DNA from: Pseudomonas brassicacearum
GTDB taxonomy: Bacteria; Pseudomonadota; Gammaproteobacteria; Pseudomonadales; Pseudomonadaceae
Reading direction: 5' to 3'
DNA: 64,000 bases
Assembly (NCBI RefSeq): GCF_003732225.1
Contig: NZ_MOBJ01000008.1
Coordinates: 186,001-250,000 of the forward strand
How positions within the stretch are numbered: position 1 is the stretch's first letter; each line of letters starts with the position of its first letter. The notes beneath the pieces are model-generated. The model ran no database searches. It saw only the letters and a list, made by a program, of their open reading frames with translations, and was not told where the DNA came from. Both the position numbers and the translations under genes were made by a program. Shown in pieces: positions 35,943-45,048 of the stretch.

Positions 35943-35958
35943 TGAACACGCGTGTTCA
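35943..35958. promoter_or_regulatory. Probable TetR operator, site 2
   Basis: A perfect 16-base palindrome, TGAACACGCGTGTTCA, in the same flanking context as site 1 (ATT before, GCT after). A TTGACT hexamer at 35933-35938 precedes it directly, so bound repressor could cover a plus-strand promoter for the reductase gene. Confidence 0.74.
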
Positions 35959-36122
35959 GCTCCGTCGTACTTCTGGCTCATCTTCTCGGTAGAGCCATCA
36001 AACCGGCCCATTGATGTAAACCAGGACCTCAACAAACCTGAGGAGCACCGTGCCTACGTTGCTCCTCAGGTATTGGTCCTTCCCGACGGCTGGCCGATTT
36101 TTCATCAACTGAAGGACAGAAC

Positions 36123-37358
36123 ATGACCGGCTCAAAGCTCTTCGAACCGCTTCGATTGCCTAACGGCACGGTGATTCCAAACCGAATCGCCAAGGCTGCC
36201 ATGGAGGAGAACCTTGCCAATGAGGATCACGCTCCAGGGGAAGCGCTGGCCAGGCTCTATCGGCGTTGGGCGGACGGTGGGGCCGGCCTGATCATCACTG
36301 GCAACGTCATGGTTGATCGCCACGCCTTGACCGGACCGGCTGGCGTGGTGCTTGAGGACGATCGGAACCTGGGCAAATTCAGTCTATGGGCCGATGCTTG
36401 CCGCAGTCGCGGAGCCCAGGCCTGGATGCAAATCAATCATCCCGGACGGCAGCTATTGGCTTCAATGGGGCAATCAGCACGGGGGCCCTCCGCGGTTGCC
36501 GTCGACATTCCCGGACTATCCAAGGCTTTTGTGCCACCCAGGGCCTTGAATGAGCAGGAGATCGAAGAGCTGATTGAGCGCTATGCCCATGCTGCAGTGC
36601 TGGCCGAGCGTGCCGGATTCACCGGCGTGGAGATTCATGCAGCGCATGGCTACCTGTTCAGCCAATTCCTGTCGCCCTTGACCAACAGGCGTAGCGACCG
36701 CTGGGGTGGCAGCCTGGAAAATCGCGCGCACATTCTCCTGCAAACCATCGACGCCATACGTCAGCGAGTGGCACCGACCTTTTGCGTCGCTGTGAAGCTC
36801 AATTCCGCGGACTTTCAGCGAGGCGGTTTCGATGCTGAGGATGCGGCTCGCGTGGTGAAAATGCTCAACGCCAAAGCGGTCGACCTGGTCGAGTTGTCAG
36901 GTGGCAGCTACGAAAGCCCGGCGATGCAGGGACAGACCCGCGATGGCAGCCGCTTGGCTCGAGAAGCCTATTTTCTCGAGTGCGCGGAGAAGATAGGAGA
37001 AATTGCGCGCATGCCGCTGATGGTCACCGGCGGCGTGCGTAGAAAGGAGGTCGCGGAGCGAGTGGTGAGCGGCTCGGTGTCGATGGTGGGGCTTGCCACT
37101 GCACTGGCAATCGAACCGGCCCTGCCAAGCCAGTGGATGGCAGGTCAGAACACTGAAGTGGAGCCCATCGTCGTCGGCTGGAAGAACAAGGCACTGGCAT
37201 CGCTTGCATTGGCGTCGGTCGTCAAGAAGCAGCTCGGCTTGTTGAGCCAAGGGAAGCGGACAAAACCCACGACGTCGCCACTCATGGCATTGATCGGCAA
37301 TCAGCTGAAATCTCGTCGCCAGGCAAAGAACTATCGGCAATGGATTGGCCGGGGCTAA
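36123..37358 (+). CDS. NADH:flavin oxidoreductase, Old Yellow Enzyme family
   Basis: A 411-residue single-domain OYE-like flavoenzyme (FMN TIM barrel): FEPLRLPNGTVIPNRIAKAAMEE at the start, QINHPGRQ, FTGVEIHAAHGYLFSQFLSPLTNRRSDRWGGSLENRA with the substrate-binding HAAH, and MVTGGVR near the end. It lacks the C-terminal FeS/FAD domains of 2,4-dienoyl-CoA reductase. OYEs reduce activated C=C bonds with NAD(P)H; here it might saturate an enone or side-chain double bond before or after ring attack. It is divergent from the TetR gene, with the palindromic operators between. The last 50 residues are basic and specific to this subgroup. Confidence 0.87.
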   Translation: MTGSKLFEPLRLPNGTVIPNRIAKAAMEENLANEDHAPGEALARLYRRWADGGAGLIITGNVMVDRHALTGPAGVVLEDDRNLGKFSLWADACRSRGAQAWMQINHPGRQLLASMGQSARGPSAVAVDIPGLSKAFVPPRALNEQEIEELIERYAHAAVLAERAGFTGVEIHAAHGYLFSQFLSPLTNRRSDRWGGSLENRAHILLQTIDAIRQRVAPTFCVAVKLNSADFQRGGFDAEDAARVVKMLNAKAVDLVELSGGSYESPAMQGQTRDGSRLAREAYFLECAEKIGEIARMPLMVTGGVRRKEVAERVVSGSVSMVGLATALAIEPALPSQWMAGQNTEVEPIVVGWKNKALASLALASVVKKQLGLLSQGKRTKPTTSPLMALIGNQLKSRRQAKNYRQWIGRG

Positions 37359-37380
37359 CGGGCCGAAGCTAACATCAGGA

Positions 37381-38025
37381 CTAGGGTAGCGGCTTACTGG
37401 CGATTCGCTTGGCTCTGGCAGGTGTTACGCCCAGAGCCTTGAGAATCATCTCGGCGACCCGCTGATCGTGCTCCGCCACCGCACGCCCCTCGACAACCGA
37501 GCGCATGGCTCCGGTTGTGCACGATACGACCATGTCCAGGGCGATCCCTTCGTCCTCGTAAGCGCAAATGCCCGTGCGCAGACCTTCACGCAGGTCGCCA
37601 AGCACATGGGCAGCCAAGCGCGAGCGCATGGTCTGATCGGAATGGATAATGCGCAGCAGTGCGTTGGCCCATTGATGGTCATACGCGGCCCGGCATACGA
37701 ACATGCGCACGCCAATCGAAAGCCGCTGTGCGCCGCAGTGCACGTCCGAGCTCAGGGCGGAAATGGCATCGGAGAACTCGGTCGCCATGGCGATGCCAAC
37801 CGCCTCGAGTACTTCATCGCGCGTTCGAAAGTAGTTGTAGATGGTGCCGTTGGACACCTCGGCCTCCGCGGCGACCTCGAGCAGTGCGATCTCCCCCACC
37901 TCCTTACGCGCGACAAGACGCAATGCCGCGTCCACCAGGCCGCGACGGGTGCGTTCACGCTTCTTGTGGCCTCGAGTGAGAGGCTCTTGCGCAGTGGCTA
38001 CTGAAGGAGAAATGGGGGACGGCAT
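37381..38025 (-). CDS. Second TetR family regulator of the aromatic cluster
   Basis: A 214-residue TetR protein: helix-turn-helix GLVDAALRLVARKEVGEIALLEVAAEAEVSNGTIYNYFRTRDEVLEAVGIAM (residues 29-79), helical ligand domain after it. It begins two bases past the hydroxylase stop in the same direction, so it is co-transcribed with and probably controls the hydroxylase. It is distinct from the regulator at 35144. It converges on the OYE gene. Confidence 0.86.
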   Translation of the reverse strand: MPSPISPSVATAQEPLTRGHKKRERTRRGLVDAALRLVARKEVGEIALLEVAAEAEVSNGTIYNYFRTRDEVLEAVGIAMATEFSDAISALSSDVHCGAQRLSIGVRMFVCRAAYDHQWANALLRIIHSDQTMRSRLAAHVLGDLREGLRTGICAYEDEGIALDMVVSCTTGAMRSVVEGRAVAEHDQRVAEMILKALGVTPARAKRIASKPLP

Positions 38026-38027
38026 CT

Positions 38028-39686
38028 TCAGGCTCTTAGTCGAGGTGGTTCGTTGATGGTAATGGAAACGCTATCGGCAGTGACATCATCGCTGGCCAAA
38101 AGACCTCGGCAGTCTCTGAGGAAACTGGCCACTTCTGCGCCAGGGGCGTGGTGCATGATGATACGGTCGGGGCGAATCGCGACGAGCGTGCCTTTAGCCG
38201 CCAGCGGCAGGATGTCATGGTTCATGTCTTCGATGAAGTCACAACGGCCGCCGGAGCGTTGGCCGCGTGTTTTGATTTCCAGGAAGTGGCCGCCCATTTT
38301 TTCCCATGAAACGACTTGAGCAGTGGTCAGCAGTGACAATGGGTCTACGCCGAAACCAACCAGGGTCAGGTTGTCCCCAAGAGCATCGTCGCTCAGTTGG
38401 ATCTGCTTTTGCATGTTGCGAACCCAGGCCTGGGGAAACAGGCTGCCACGTACCAGCTTGTCGCCCCGACAGTGCTTCACGAACAGACCGTGTTTGAAGA
38501 TGTTCTTCGGCTTGATGTCCAACTGTTCGAAATACCTACGGGTAGCAGGAGTCAACGTCAGCATGCGCATCAGGCCGTGGATGAAGAAAGCTGCGATCTT
38601 GTTCTTGGGCATCACCAGGCGGCCCATGAGTTTCGCCAGATTGATCATCGCCTGAGCATGGGGACGGCGCTCTATGTCATAGGTCTCGAGCACCGCAGGC
38701 GCGGCATGGCCGCGAAGGACCCAGGCCAGTTTCCAGGCCAGGTTGGCGCCATCTCGAAGTCCCGCTACAAGACCTTGCCCGACAAAAGGCGGGGTAATGT
38801 GCGCTGCGTCGCCAGCGAGGAAGACGCGTCCCTTGCTGAATCTGTTGCAGCAGCGCGCGTGGAATCGATACACAGCCTTGCGCTCGATTTCCAGCTCCTG
38901 CGGTTTGATCCATGGCGCAATCAGCCGGGCTATGCTTTCCGGGCTTTCCAGCTCTTCGCGCGATTCGCCGGGTTGTAGCATGAACTCCCAGCGCTCCCTG
39001 CCGCCGGGTGCGGGCATGTGCGGCGTTGGGCGCCGTGGATCACAGAGAAACTCGATGTGATCAATCGCTGACTTATGCCGGTTCTTGACATCGACAATCA
39101 GCCAATCCTCCGCATAGGTCTGCCCTTCGAACTCCTGGCCAATCAGTGTTCTGACCCTGGAGCTTGCGCCATCCGCACCGACCACGTACTGGGCGCGAAC
39201 GGAATGCGAGTGACCCTCCTGATCCCGTACGGAGGCGACGACGCAGTCCGACTCCTCGACCAGACTCTCGAGCTCGAAGCCGCCCAGACTGGTCACTGAC
39301 TTCAGCCGGGAAACCTGGCTGCGCATCGCTCGTTCGAGGTCGGGTTGATAGAAGGTCACAAGCTTGGGATGGCCGTCGATACACCCGGCAGTGTTGGCGC
39401 GACCGAATTGCCCGAGAACCGGGGAGTGCATCCTTACTTCAGGGATAGCGATCTTCTCGAAAGCGTCCTCCGACAATCCGGCAAGTTGCAGGATACGCAG
39501 CGCCTCGTTGTCCAGGGCAATGGCGCGGGGCATCAGTACGATCTCATGGAGCTTGTCCAGTACCAGTGTCTTGACCCCATAGCGGCCGAGCAGCGCCGCG
39601 ATTGTCGCACCTACCGGACCGTTACCGATGACCAGCACATCGACGGCGTTGGGAGGCAGTTCGGATACTTTCTTGTTGTTGTTCAT
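38028..39686 (-). CDS. FAD-dependent aromatic hydroxylase (MhpA-like)
   Basis: A 552-residue class A flavoprotein monooxygenase: Rossmann VLVIGNGPVGATIAALLGRYGVKTLVLDK near residue 15, the DG motif VVGADGASSRVR, the GD motif RVFLAGDAAHITPPFVGQGLVAGLRDGANLAWKL, and a C-terminal thioredoxin-like extension. It resembles 3-(3-hydroxyphenyl)propionate 2-hydroxylase MhpA. It would add an ortho hydroxyl to a phenol using NAD(P)H and O2 and supply the catechol for the extradiol dioxygenase. The upstream 136 bases are AT-rich with TTGAGACATATTTCAA-like symmetry, a possible control region for the divergent genes. Confidence 0.88.
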   Translation of the reverse strand: MNNNKKVSELPPNAVDVLVIGNGPVGATIAALLGRYGVKTLVLDKLHEIVLMPRAIALDNEALRILQLAGLSEDAFEKIAIPEVRMHSPVLGQFGRANTAGCIDGHPKLVTFYQPDLERAMRSQVSRLKSVTSLGGFELESLVEESDCVVASVRDQEGHSHSVRAQYVVGADGASSRVRTLIGQEFEGQTYAEDWLIVDVKNRHKSAIDHIEFLCDPRRPTPHMPAPGGRERWEFMLQPGESREELESPESIARLIAPWIKPQELEIERKAVYRFHARCCNRFSKGRVFLAGDAAHITPPFVGQGLVAGLRDGANLAWKLAWVLRGHAAPAVLETYDIERRPHAQAMINLAKLMGRLVMPKNKIAAFFIHGLMRMLTLTPATRRYFEQLDIKPKNIFKHGLFVKHCRGDKLVRGSLFPQAWVRNMQKQIQLSDDALGDNLTLVGFGVDPLSLLTTAQVVSWEKMGGHFLEIKTRGQRSGGRCDFIEDMNHDILPLAAKGTLVAIRPDRIIMHHAPGAEVASFLRDCRGLLASDDVTADSVSITINEPPRLRA

Positions 39687-40026
39687 ATCGAGCCCTTGTT
39701 GTGATTGAAGTCGTGGGACGCGCAGGTCTCATCGTCAGGCCATGTGAAGATATGAAAAATTGAGACATATTTCAATATTGATATTTTTGTCATTATTTTT
39801 TTGAGATCATTACCACACCAAAATGAGACCACGTGGGCTGTGCTCAGGGGGTCAGGAGTGGGGCGAATCGAGTCCGCTCCGAAGAGATGAATCCAGATGC
39901 CTGAGGAGTGAAGTCACGCTTGCGTCAGTTTCCGACCGGCGAGGCTTGGCTTCCGGGCCGATCAGCGTTGTCATTGGAGCCATGCTTCACAGCGCACAAC
40001 TTTGTTTTAATCTTCAGGAATCGATC

Positions 40027-42924
40027 GTGGCGCGTCCGCAGTCCCATCCGAACCCGGTCCAGCTCCGCTTCGTCGAGTTCGAGCTCGACGAGGCCAACGC
40101 CTGCTTGTTACGTAACGGACAAGCCGTGGCGTTAGCGCCGACTCCCTTCACTCTGCTGTGCGTACTTGCACGCCAGCCGGGATCGCTGGTGACCAAGGAT
40201 GCCTTGCTTGATGCAGTGTGGGGGCATCGGTTTGTCAGCGATTCGGTGCTGAAGACGGCCATCAGCGATCTGCGCAAGGTGTTGGGCGACGACCCCAGGC
40301 AGCCCCGCTTCATCGAGACTGTGTCGCGGCGCGGTTATCGGTTCATCGCCGCGCCGTCCCCTGCACCTTCGATGCCGTCTGCATCCACGACGTTACCTGC
40401 GGCGGCTGCGCATCCGTCGCCGCCATTCATCGGTCGCACCGATGAAGTCTCAAGGCTGCAACGGGCGTGGGGGCGAGCTGACGGCGGCCACCGTGCAGTG
40501 GTCTGGCTCGCCGGAGAGCCGGGGATTGGCAAGACCACATTAATCGAACATTTCCTCGCCAGCCTTGGCGGCATCGCCTGCGCACGCGGCCATTGCGTGG
40601 AACACTACGGCAGCGGCGAGCCGTACTTGCCGGTGCTGGAGGCGTTGGCCGATCTGTGCCGCAGCGACCCTACCCTCCCGGCGCTGATGCGCGCCGTGGC
40701 GCCGACCTGGCTGTTGCAACTGCCGTGGCTGAGCACTACGGAGGAGCGAGATGCATTGCGGCGCGAACTTGCTGGCATCGGTCCGGATCGCATGCTGCGG
40801 GAAATGGGCGAACTGCTGGACCGCTACACGGAGCAGCGCCCGCTGTTGCTGGTGACCGAAGATCTGCACTGGAGCGATCGGGCGACGGTCCAGCTCATCG
40901 ACTATGTGGCGCGGCGACGTGGCCGTACGCGGCTTATGTGGCTGTCGAGCTTCCGCCTCGCCGAGGTGGTAGCGCTCGATCATCCGCTCAGCTCGTTGCG
41001 CCACGAACTGCGCCTGCAACGTCTGTGCGAGGAAGTGGTGCTCGATCCATTCTCGGAAACCGAGGTCGCTGACTATGTCGCACTGCATTCGGCCTCGTTG
41101 GCGCGAGATGAAACTTTCGTGCGTGCCCTGCACGAGCGCACTGACGGTGTGCCGTTGTTCGTATCGTCAATCATCAGTGACGTGATGGACCCAACGGACG
41201 ACGACGCCACCATCGAGGCTCGGCTGACGGGATTGGCGGTCCCCGAGAACCTCGCGGCCATCATCGATCACTACATCACCAAGCTCGGACAGGAGCAGTG
41301 TGCACTGCTCTCGGCGGCAGCGGTGTGCGGAGTCGAATTCCGGGTCGAGACAGTTTCGCTGGCCCTCGAGCGCGACCTCGCTTCTGTGACCGACACCTGC
41401 GAGGAACTGGTGCGCGAGCAGGTATGGCTCACACGGTCGCGGGCCACCGACGTTGAAGAGTCGGTAGAGCCCCCCTACTCGTTCCGGCATGCCCTCTTCC
41501 GCCAGGTGCTGTACGACCGCACACCGCGCTCATTGCGCACCCACCTCCATCGCCAGGTTGGCGCTGCCCTCGAACACGAGCGCACGGCCGGCGTGCCGGT
41601 TGCTGCCTCGGAGCTGGCAATGCACTTCGACCGCGCTCGGCAGCCGATGATCGCGCTGCGTTACTACGCCGAGGCCGCAGAAGCCGCGCTGCTGCACTTC
41701 AGTCCGGCCTTGTGTATCGGCCTGACTGAGCGCGCATTGGTTCTGCTGACGCAGGCACCAGAAGGGACCGAGCGCGATGCGCTCGAAATTACCTTGGCCA
41801 CGCTGCTGGGGGTGTCGGCTTTCCACACGTTCGGTGTCGGCAACGAAGCCAGGAACGCGTTCGAACGCGCGTACACATTGCTAGCGGATGTACCCGAGCA
41901 TCCAATGCGCGGTCGCCTGCTGCACGGATTCGGCTATCTGCTCGGTCTGCGCGGTGACTATGCGCTGGCGCTGGAGGTGGCGGAACGTGCCGAAACTCTT
42001 TCGTCCGAGACGAACGATCCAGCGCTCATGCTGGCGGCGTGCATCGTGCAGGGCGAGGTGCATCACCTTCAGGGTCGCACACAGACGACCCGCCGTTGGC
42101 TAGAGCGCGCCCTCGCGATTGCCGAGCCGCTGGACATCGGGGCGAACGAGATTTTTGCGGCCGATCCGCAGGTCATGCTGCACGGAATGCTGGCCATAGA
42201 GCTCGTGCGTTCTGGTCTGGTTGAGCAAGGTCGAGCCCACATGCAGCGGGCGCGGACCCGCGCGCAGGTGCTTCGCCAACCTATGACCTGGTTGGTCGCC
42301 ACCTGGCAGGAAGTGTTGATCGAGGTGCGGATGGGCAACCCTGTGCGTGTGGCAGCACTGGCTGACGACATGCAGAAGCTGGTCGATGAGTATTCTCTGG
42401 CACTGGGGCGGACGGCTTGCCGCTGGTGGCGAGGCTGGGCCGACGCGCGTAGCGGTGCGCCGCGCGACGGCTACCGGCGCATCCGCGAGGCCTACGAAGA
42501 ACACACCGGGCTCGGCATGCGCTCCGGTGCCAGCGAAGTGCTCGGCTACGCCGCCGAGGCGTTGCTGCTGGCGGGTGATTGCGACGCCGCGCGAGTCGAG
42601 CTGGAGCAAGCACTACGGGTCGGGGAAGAACTGGGCGAGCGCGTATACCTGCCGCAACTATTGCTGCTGGAGGCAGCGATTGCGCGGATGCAGGGCCGGC
42701 TCGACGCCGGCAACACTGCGGTGCGACGTGCGATTGAGGAGGCTCGTGCCCAGGAAGCTCCGTGGCTGGAACTGCTCGCACTGGTCGAACTGTGCGAGCA
42801 CCACGACGCCACGACGGAGGACTACCAGACATTGGCGACGCTGGTTGAGCAGTTGCCCGAAACGGATGGAACCGAGCTGGTGAAACGCGCGCGCTCGCTG
42901 CTTCAGGCTGCCAAGCCAGCTTGA
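40027..42924 (+). CDS. Large winged-helix transcriptional regulator with ATPase and TPR-like domains
   Basis: A protein of about 965 residues. Residues 10-110 form an OmpR/CadC-type winged helix (FVEFELDEANACLLRNGQ; LLDAVWGHRFVSDSVLKTAISDLRKVLGDDPRQPRFIETVSRRGYRFIA). An AAA/NB-ARC-like ATPase module follows, with FIGRTDEVSRLQRAW, Walker A LAGEPGIGKTT, and LLLVTEDLHWSD for Walker B. The C-terminal half is helical TPR-like repeats. Architecture is that of signal-sensing activators. It precedes the RND efflux operon in the same direction and probably controls it. GTG 40027 has AGGA at good spacing; ATG 39982 (adding 15 residues) is the alternative. GC content and Arg-rich usage look higher than in neighbouring regions. 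Confidence 0.83.
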   Translation: MARPQSHPNPVQLRFVEFELDEANACLLRNGQAVALAPTPFTLLCVLARQPGSLVTKDALLDAVWGHRFVSDSVLKTAISDLRKVLGDDPRQPRFIETVSRRGYRFIAAPSPAPSMPSASTTLPAAAAHPSPPFIGRTDEVSRLQRAWGRADGGHRAVVWLAGEPGIGKTTLIEHFLASLGGIACARGHCVEHYGSGEPYLPVLEALADLCRSDPTLPALMRAVAPTWLLQLPWLSTTEERDALRRELAGIGPDRMLREMGELLDRYTEQRPLLLVTEDLHWSDRATVQLIDYVARRRGRTRLMWLSSFRLAEVVALDHPLSSLRHELRLQRLCEEVVLDPFSETEVADYVALHSASLARDETFVRALHERTDGVPLFVSSIISDVMDPTDDDATIEARLTGLAVPENLAAIIDHYITKLGQEQCALLSAAAVCGVEFRVETVSLALERDLASVTDTCEELVREQVWLTRSRATDVEESVEPPYSFRHALFRQVLYDRTPRSLRTHLHRQVGAALEHERTAGVPVAASELAMHFDRARQPMIALRYYAEAAEAALLHFSPALCIGLTERALVLLTQAPEGTERDALEITLATLLGVSAFHTFGVGNEARNAFERAYTLLADVPEHPMRGRLLHGFGYLLGLRGDYALALEVAERAETLSSETNDPALMLAACIVQGEVHHLQGRTQTTRRWLERALAIAEPLDIGANEIFAADPQVMLHGMLAIELVRSGLVEQGRAHMQRARTRAQVLRQPMTWLVATWQEVLIEVRMGNPVRVAALADDMQKLVDEYSLALGRTACRWWRGWADARSGAPRDGYRRIREAYEEHTGLGMRSGASEVLGYAAEALLLAGDCDAARVELEQALRVGEELGERVYLPQLLLLEAAIARMQGRLDAGNTAVRRAIEEARAQEAPWLELLALVELCEHHDATTEDYQTLATLVEQLPETDGTELVKRARSLLQAAKPA

Positions 42925-42936
42925 AGAGTTAAGGGC

Positions 42937-43040
42937 GCAACCCTGTGGGAGCGAGCTTGCTCGCGATGACGGCGGTACATTCAGCATCAATATTGGCTGA
43001 CCCGCCGCTATCGCGAGCAAGCTCGCTCCCACAGGGTTGC
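42937..43040. repeat. REP-type inverted repeat
   Basis: 30-base perfect arms (42937-42966 and 43011-43040, core TGGGAGCGAGCTTGCTCGCGA) lie between the large regulator and the efflux operon. Same family as 21581-21684. Confidence 0.88.
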
Positions 43041-43179
43041 GGTGTTCAAGCCCTTAACTTACCGGCATTAATTTCTGTGGGAGCGGTGCAGTCCCGACCG
43101 AAGTCTGACCTTTCGCTTACGACTCGACCCAGGGGACGGCCTACGCTGTCGTCGAACTTTCTTGAGCCCCTGGTCTGCG

Positions 43180-43395
43180 ATGATCCTGAACCCTGAATCC
43201 AAATACCCGAGCCGCCGCTCGTACGTAGTGAAACTGCGTGGCGATGCCGCGCCGGGGGCCCTGGTGGGCCGCCTCGAAAACCTGGTCACCGGACGTCAGC
43301 GCGAGTTCTCGTCCGCCGAAGAGCTGCTGGAGTCGATTGCCTCAGACCTTGTGTCGGCGGCCGGCGAGCACATGGCAGATGCCGACGGCGAGTGA
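43180..43395 (+). CDS. Small hypothetical protein upstream of the efflux operon
   Basis: A 71-residue soluble protein (MILNPESKYPSRRSYVVKLRGDAAPGALVGRLENLVTGRQREFSSAEELLESIASDL). A beta-like strand ending in RSYVVKLRGDA, a GxLxGRLENLxTGRxxEFxSxxELL core and an acidic tail give it the look of a compact conserved domain. I recall similar small proteins near regulators but cannot name the family. It lies between the large regulator and the efflux operon. An in-frame TTG at 43162 is an alternative start; neither has a strong ribosome site. Confidence 0.6.
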   Translation: MILNPESKYPSRRSYVVKLRGDAAPGALVGRLENLVTGRQREFSSAEELLESIASDLVSAAGEHMADADGE

Positions 43396-43512
43396 CGCCT
43401 CCAACCTGAATGAGCGCTCGATATGGCGACCGAACGGCGACGCTTCGCTGACGACTTCGCGCACACCGGGCCCTACGCTGATGCCATCTCGAATCCACAC
43501 GAGTCCAATGCG

Positions 43513-45018
43513 ATGCCGCGACTTCCAGTTTCCTTTCCACTGCCCCTCCACACCGGCCGGACGACCTTGCAACAGACCGGGCTCGCCGTTGCGGCCGCCC
43601 TTGCCACTTCGATCGCCCTCGCCCTGGCCGGTTGCTCCACGCCGGTCGTCAAGCCGTCGGTCGACCTGCCGAGCAACTTCGCCGCGAGCACGGCCTCCGA
43701 GATGGAACCCGAGGCGGCGTGGTGGGAGGTCTACCACGACCCAGTGCTGACGGATCTGGTGCGCCGAGCAGCGCGCGAGAACCGCGACGTGAAGATTGCC
43801 GCCGAGCGTCTGCGCGCTGCGCATGCCGGAGAAACGGTCAGCCATTCCTGGCTGCTCCCGAGCGTCGGCGCATCCGCCTCCGGCAGCGATCGCAGCAGTG
43901 GCTACAACTCGGCCACGAAACAGGGTTATCCGGATACCAAGACCACCAGTGTGGGCCTGGACGTCTCGTGGGAGCTCGACCTGAGCGGCCGCCTGCGCGC
44001 CGGCGCAGCGGCGGCCAACGCCGATGCGCTGGCCGCAGAGGACAGCATGCGCGGCGTACGCCTGCTAGTGATGAGCGACGTTGTCAGCAACTACTTCTCA
44101 CTGGTCGGCGCGCAGCGCCAGGTCGCGACGCTGCGCGCCATCTCGGCGATGCAGGACGAGACGCTGCGTCTGGTCACCGCGCGCCAGCAGGTGGGGCTGG
44201 CATCCGCCTTCGACGTCGAGCGTGCGCAGACCGACGCCTTGTCGGCGCGGGCGCAGATTCCGCCGCTGGAAACGCTGGCGGCCGTGTCGCGCCATCGTAT
44301 CGCGGTGCTGATCGCCGACCAGTCCTTCAATACCGCGAACATCCAACCCACGGGTGGCGATGTGGCGGCGGTGCCCGAGGCCAAGCCGGGGCAGCCCGCC
44401 GCGCTGCTGCAACGCCGACCTGACGTGCTGGCGCTGATGGCGCAGCTCGACGCAGCCAATGCGCGCCGCCAGCAGGCCGCCGCCGAGTGGTTCCCGCAAC
44501 TTTTCCTCGGCGCGTCCTTCGGCCGTCAGGGCCTGAACCTGAACGGCGCCGATCTCGGCGTTGCACGCTTCACCAACGTGGCGGGCCTGCTGGCGATGCC
44601 GATCTTCAACGCCGGGCGCACACAAGCGATCAACGAGGCTGCCAAAAGTGCTCAACAAGAGGCGCTGCTGCGCGCCGAAGACGGCATCGTACGGGCGCTC
44701 GAGGATGTGGAGAACGCCCTCGTCACGCTGTCGCAGGAACGCCGCCGCGCCGGGTCGCTGCAATTGGCCGCCGCGTCCGCGGAATCTGCGCAGAACCGTG
44801 CCCAGTCACTCTATAACCGCGGGCAGATCGACCTGTTGCCACTGCTGGATTCGCAGCGGGCGCGCCTGGCGGCACGCCTGAACGCCAACGAAAGCAACAC
44901 CCGACTGCTGCTCGATAGCGTGCAGCTCTACAAAGCACTGGGCGGGGGTTGGCAGGTATTCGAGCAACCCGCCACCCCCACTGCTGCCACCAAAGCCGAC
45001 CAGCCACCACTTTCCTGA
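43513..45018 (+). CDS. RND efflux outer membrane factor (NodT/OprM family lipoprotein)
   Basis: A 501-residue outer-membrane channel with lipoprotein signal and lipobox LALAGC (Cys about residue 41), then two OEP repeats typical of TolC/OprM: AWWEVYHDPVLTDLVRRAARENRDVKIAAERLRAA and LLQRRPDVLALMAQLDAANARRQQAAAEWFPQL. It forms the trans-envelope exit duct for the pump encoded downstream. Start chosen at 43513 to give a normal leader; an in-frame upstream start at 43423 adds 30 residues. It comes first in the operon, whereas mex-type operons place it last. Confidence 0.88.
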   Translation: MPRLPVSFPLPLHTGRTTLQQTGLAVAAALATSIALALAGCSTPVVKPSVDLPSNFAASTASEMEPEAAWWEVYHDPVLTDLVRRAARENRDVKIAAERLRAAHAGETVSHSWLLPSVGASASGSDRSSGYNSATKQGYPDTKTTSVGLDVSWELDLSGRLRAGAAAANADALAAEDSMRGVRLLVMSDVVSNYFSLVGAQRQVATLRAISAMQDETLRLVTARQQVGLASAFDVERAQTDALSARAQIPPLETLAAVSRHRIAVLIADQSFNTANIQPTGGDVAAVPEAKPGQPAALLQRRPDVLALMAQLDAANARRQQAAAEWFPQLFLGASFGRQGLNLNGADLGVARFTNVAGLLAMPIFNAGRTQAINEAAKSAQQEALLRAEDGIVRALEDVENALVTLSQERRRAGSLQLAAASAESAQNRAQSLYNRGQIDLLPLLDSQRARLAARLNANESNTRLLLDSVQLYKALGGGWQVFEQPATPTAATKADQPPLS

Positions 45019-45048
45019 GAACCTGTCGTTTTTCAAAGAGGAACCGCC

